Shown here: one piece after another, positions 59,710 to 64,000 of the stretch
How the letters are laid out: the number at the start of each line of letters is the position of its first letter
Position numbering within the stretch: the first letter of the stretch is position 1
Origin: Macrocystis pyrifera
Taxonomy: Eukaryota; Sar; Phaeophyceae; Laminariales; Laminariaceae
Assembly: GCA_031763025.1 (NCBI GenBank)
Contig: JASSKH010000010.1
Span: forward strand, 12,045,427-12,109,426
Direction: 5' to 3'
Length of the DNA stretch: 64,000 bases
The notes under the pieces: generated by a model
What the model was told of the DNA's origin: nothing
The model's input: the letters and a program-made list of their open reading frames with translations, nothing else
Database searches by the model: none
Made by a program: the position numbers and the translations under genes

Positions 59710-62084
59710 TGAGAAGCGCTTTATTCGGCGAAACGCTCCCACCACCACCACCACCACCACAATCACTGCCGCAAGCACCACCACCACAACAACCACTATC
59801 ACCACTGCCGCGCCACCGCCACCTCCAGTAGCAAAACCTCGCTAAACACGGCTTGCGCTACAGCACCCAGCCGCCCTTTCTCTCGCGCATGCCTACCACT
59901 GACAGCGCCGTGCACCGATTATACAACCTTGCCGATAACGACAAAACAAACTTGCCGACATAGCATCCTAACCGACACATAACCTTGCCGATATGCAAAC
60001 CCTGCCGACCAACAACCTTAACCTTGACAACAAACAAACTTCAAGTACCACGAACACCTCTACCCCCGAAGCATCTACACCAGCGAACAGTTTCGTCGAC
60101 GAACACCCCAACAATTGTACAGATGAACACCATTACTATACCGACAAACGATTTTTCACGGGTGTGCTCAGTAGCGAATAGGTTCTAGGTTACCCGAATA
60201 CTGGCTCTTGTTGCTTTGGTCATACTCGGGTATATAGGGTACCCGGATACCGGCTCTTGTCGTTTAGATCATACTCGGGTATATACCCGGGTACCCTCAA
60301 GACTTTTTTGTTGTCATACTCGGGTATCTGCCCGGGTACCCCTAGAACATAAAAACCTATATATAGCACACCCTTGCAACTAGAAAATTCCAGCAACATT
60401 TACCGACAAACCGCATCTCCCGACGGAACAACCTCTGTATTACCCAGAGCCGCCTTTACCACACTGATGAATTAATGCCTACAGTACGTAGGATAAGGTA
60501 TACCAGTAGAAACCGGGGAGTTTAGTGTGGCCCACTTGTGGCTCCAGATATAAGAGAAGGGCCACTCCACAGCTGCCCTAAACGCTACCTTAGGCCCTAA
60601 TCCTAATCCTATCTCCAACCCCAACCTTGCCCCTACCTCTTTGAAATTTGTCTCGAAAAAAACTTGCTTTTGTTTTTTAATAAAACGAAATGTTCTCCAA
60701 TATGGTCGACCACACTAAAACTCAGTATAAAACAAACATTTTCTCCGATTTCTATATTCTTATACATACTCTTAGACGATCATTCAGTGATGTGGTAAAG
60801 GCTACTGAATACCTGCCGGTGGGACCCCATGCCATGAGACGTAGACGAGCGCGGCGGGAACAAGCCCTGCATCCGACCACGAAGATGCCTCCTTAAGAAC
60901 CGTCCTCGGGGGGCTAACGTATAGCTCGAACTTGGGGGAGCACAAAGACATAAAAACCGACGGTACCAGGGGATGAGGGGGGGGGGGGGGGGGGGAAGGG
61001 AGGTGGTGAGAGGAGGCGAGGGAGGACGGGAGGGTCGGGCGGGGGGGCAGGCGGGAGGATGATGAGAGTATGAGAGTATCGAAGTAAGGTTGCGACCATT
61101 CTGGTCTAAATTCCCACTGCCTAGTTTTTGTATTTATTTGCGTGTGCCTGCTCCGACTGGCGGGTTGCTTGTTGGTGATGTGACACCGTGGTGCTTTGCT
61201 GACCGGCCCATGGATGGTACGGGCTACTACTGCTGCTGCTACTACTATACCACTACTACTAGTAGTACTACTACTGCTACTACTACTATACCTACTACTA
61301 CTACTACTACTACTACTGCTACTACTACTACTACTACGGAGGACTATAGAAAATAGAACCAAATATTGTTAGTAAAAATAGGGAAATATATAGGTTTTTG
61401 TGTGTACCGTAGGTCCTATTTACTATGGTCCCCCGTAATAGTACTATTAATACTACGGCTACTGCTACTACCACCACCGCTACTACCTTGACCCCTGCTA
61501 CTATTAATAGATAGTACGACTACAACTACACCACTACCACCACTGCTACCACTGCCACCACGACGGAACCGCCGCAAATATGGTAGTCGAGAATTGTTGT
61601 CACAAGGGCGACCTCTTCTGATTCCTTCCCACCCCTGCCCCAAGCACTGTTGTTGTGATGCCAGCTGGTGGCTGTTCTCATGGTTGTGCTTGCGCTGTGT
61701 TGCTGGTGGTTGTGGAGATGGAGGTGGTGGGTGGTGGAGGTGGTGGCGGCGGCGGTGGTGATGCTAGTGTCGCTGCTGCTGGCACGACCCCGCCCGTTGA
61801 GAAGCAAAAAACACCGAAATTTCGGGAAAATACTGAAATAACAACTGAAAAACAGTCCTTGTTGAGATCGACCCTTACTTGGTAGTAATTTAGAAACAAA
61901 ATCGTACTTCGTAGTTTGTACTTTCAGCTAAATATATCAATACATCAACACCAGCACAGCTTCTGCTAAACAAACTATCAAGCAAATATAATTTCTTTGT
62001 AGAACTCGAAATTTCGTAATTTCGTCATTTCGTGGTGGAAATGAACGGAAACAGACGACCACCAGTGTATCTTGGATGGGGAGA
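59710..62084. other. Simple-repeat-rich stretch, unit 2
   Basis: Counterpart of 38279-40749, with shorter CTA and C/G runs. Contains the minisatellite at 60221-60350 and the small ORF at 60690-60896. Confidence 0.55.
60690..60896 (+). CDS. Small ORF of unknown function, 68 aa, unit 2
   Basis: Counterpart of 39275-39481, same start and stop. Confidence 0.2.
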   Translation: MFSNMVDHTKTQYKTNIFSDFYILIHTLRRSFSDVVKATEYLPVGPHAMRRRRARREQALHPTTKMPP

Positions 62085-62480
62085 GGCAAGTTCTGTCGGC
62101 GGGAGGGGACTGTACGTTACAACGATGCAGTTTTTTTAATGACTGGGCGGAACTGTAAATTTACGGTGTCGCGACGGGACGGGACAGTAGTTTCCAACGG
62201 GAAACATTTTATCGGCGGGACGGAACGGTACATTTACGGTGTCACGACGGGACGGGACGGTAGTTTCCAACGGGAGAGATTTATCGGCGGGACGGGACGG
62301 TAATTTACAACGGCAGAGGTTATTTGGACGGGGCGGGACGGTAAGTGACGACGGTCAGGAAATTTGTCGGTGGGACGGGACAGGAGGGGACGACGTAACC
62401 ACATTTTAACGACGGTGTTGCTGTCCCGTCCCGTCCCGTCTCGCTGTTACCGTCCCGCCAAAATACCGTGATAAGCCTTG
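62085..62480. mobile_element. GGGACGGGACGG-array element, unit 2
   Basis: Nearly identical to 40750-41147. Confidence 0.45.
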
Positions 62481-62524
62481 ACTTTTTTTTTCTCAACCTA
62501 CACATCTACTTACAGCTTAGTATC

Positions 62525-62927
62525 ATGGTTACCGTAGCCCGTAGCCTCTACAGAGTAGCACCGGTCAGGCGTTACTCCCCCAAAGGGCAACCGGCGACGC
62601 GTTAGAACCGACGGTACGGCTATGAGCAGGGGTGTTCTGACACAGACAGAGACAAGTGATCGTCTGCGCCAAACCGCACCCGCCCCCCCTCCTGCCGTGT
62701 GTGTGTGCTTGAATGGCAAGAATTCCGCGAAAAGGGTGTTTTGATTAAACAAAATCAATAAAAACTGAATGCCCCGCCGCACAACAAGTACCGCAACAAC
62801 AGCACGTTTTTTTTTTTTCGTTTTTTTTTTATCATTATTTCCAGCTTTTGGACACACCGTGGTCACAGATGTCGTCCCTTCTCCCCCCGATACGCGCTTC
62901 CATTTTTATCGCGCATATAGGGTTTAG
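62525..62927 (+). CDS. Candidate two-exon gene with mitochondrial-style presequence, unit 2
   Basis: ATG at 62525 and second piece 62845-62927, identical in sequence to the unit 1 pieces; the spacer differs only in T-run and TG-repeat length. Speculative. Confidence 0.25.
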
Positions 62928-63037
62928 CATTCCACTCACTGCTGGTCGATTTTCATCGGTTATGTTGTTCACTCACGCTCTCGCGCTATCCGCTAATCAA
63001 TTCGTAATTGCAAGAAAAATTCCCTACCAGAGTAGTG

Positions 63038-63125
63038 CACTCGGTGAGACTCGAACCTGCGAAAACGATTATGGCACTGTAGGACTGTAAGCACGCGGAC
63101 CACCCCCCAAGCCACCGGGGACGCC
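63038..63125 (-). repeat. tRNA-like sequence, unit 2
   Basis: Counterpart of 41701-41791, 3 nt shorter, with B-box GGTTCGAGTCT. Confidence 0.4.
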
Positions 63126-63426
63126 GTCGTCACGTATACCAGGTATGTGAGTATGTTGATGCGGTGAGGTGTCGTAACTTGTAGCGCACAGGCGTGGTCG
63201 CCAGTAGATATATCTGGGTGATACTATAATTAATGCATACTGGACGGAAATGTAAGGACCGTTTGGCTTTGATAAGAATGTCTAAACAGTCCTTGTATTG
63301 GCGTCCAGGGCCGTATACTGGTAGAGTCTTTCGTGGACGTGTAACACTGCCGACGGGGGGAAATCGAGAGTCAACGCTGAAAATACGAAAAATTGGCGTT
63401 TGTGCAGCCCGAGCTTGCAAAATATT

Positions 63427-63971
63427 CAGGGCTGTTCGCGGGTCATGACCCGATCGTCAGGATGTGTTCGAAATCGGGGTCGGGTCGGATCAGGAGGTGT
63501 TCAAAATCTCACGGGTCGGTTCGGGTCGGGTCAAAAGGTTCGAAATAACGCGGGTTGGGTCGGGTTGGGTGGGGTGGGGTCAAGAGGTTTTCAAAGCTCA
63601 CGGGTGGGACGGGTCAGGTCAAAAGATTTTCGAATCTCACGAGTCCGGTCGGGTCGAGGCAAGAGTGTTTTTTATCGTACCGGTCGGGTGGGGCCAGGAG
63701 GTGATGAAAAACTCATGGGTCGGGTCGGATCGGGTCGGGTCAGGAGATTTTCGAACATCACGGGTTGAGTCGGGTCGGGAGGTTTCCAAAGTTTCGCGGC
63801 CGGGTCGGGTCAGACTAAGCCATCTTAAAATGTTCGCGTGTCGGGGCGGCTCAGGGGTCAGGTTAAGACATCTCAAACTGTTCGCGGGTCGAGTCGGGTC
63901 AGCCGACCCGTCCCGTCCTGACCCGACCTAACCTGACGCGTGACGTTCGACCTGACCCGCGAATAACCTTG
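63427..63971. mobile_element. hAT-like element with GGGTCGGGT arrays, copy 3
   Basis: 545 bp, same ends as copy 2. Closes unit 2. Confidence 0.7.
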
Positions 63972-64000
63972 GGAATACTCGCCTACAGTAGCTTGAATCT
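63972..64000 (+). repeat. Start of a third tandem unit
   Basis: The last 29 bases repeat the first bases of units 1 and 2, so the array continues beyond the window or at least restarts. Confidence 0.85.

Larger units (their letters stand above)
42651..63971 (+). repeat. Tandem unit 2 (21.3 kb)
   Basis: Same order and orientation of all components as unit 1. Identity by eye is about 95-99% outside indels. Stretches such as 62110-62500 versus 40790-41180 are almost identical. Confidence 0.93.

Noticed and set aside
63038-63125. Functional tRNA-Leu or tRNA-Ser gene
   Set aside because: B-box is good but acceptor and T-stem pairing fail.
17951-63971. Giant virus-like or Polinton-type element with the GGGTC repeats as termini
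   Set aside because: No capsid, DNA polymerase B, packaging ATPase or tyrosine recombinase signature was seen; contents are host exons plus ordinary transposons, so a segmental tandem duplication explains it better.

Overview
The window reads as nuclear DNA of a photosynthetic stramenopile, most likely a brown alga. The best evidence is a host gene near the left end: a CGFS-type glutaredoxin whose precursor begins with a signal peptide cut before a phenylalanine (SVSA/F), the entry signal of red-derived secondary plastids. Small exons sit in kilobase-long GT-AG introns full of transposon debris. LINE reverse transcriptases, GC-rich coding exons and long homopolymer C/G tracts fit the same picture. 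The exact species cannot be fixed from the sequence.

Layout. Positions 121-13775 hold the plastid glutaredoxin gene in five exons (182 aa) spread over 13.7 kb. Its introns carry a CAGGG-ended hAT-like element with 8-bp target duplications, a LINE fragment, a dispersed repeat with a poly-C tail, and a simple AACCA satellite that abuts the last exon. Positions 13776 to about 16260 are gene-poor.

From about 16.26 kb to the right edge the sequence is a direct tandem array: a diverged unit end (16260-17950), unit 1 (17951-42650, 24.7 kb), unit 2 (42651-63971, 21.3 kb) and the first bases of a third unit. Each unit carries, in order: an unknown repeat-containing reading frame, a Ty1/Copia fossil, an LTR-like fossil, a hAT-like element with a tRNA-derived SINE inside it, a LINE reverse-transcriptase fragment, at least two host gene pieces on the minus strand (a multi-pass membrane protein with a C-terminal coiled coil, and the last exon of a Gly/Ser-rich protein), simple-repeat blocks, a second hAT-like element and a weak candidate plus-strand gene. 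Unit 1 has about 3.4 kb that unit 2 lacks, in three blocks.

Two patterns stand out. First, at least three unrelated-looking element families (hAT-like where ends are visible) each carry their own short GC-rich word repeated across the subterminal region. Second, many small differences between the units are insertions of short near-palindromes bounded by TA, and one such 9-mer is far commoner in the window than chance predicts; these could be excision scars of Tc1/mariner-like elements. Apart from the glutaredoxin, no complete host gene is confidently resolved; most of the remaining sequence is transposon and repeat material. Copy-to-copy identities are judged by eye.
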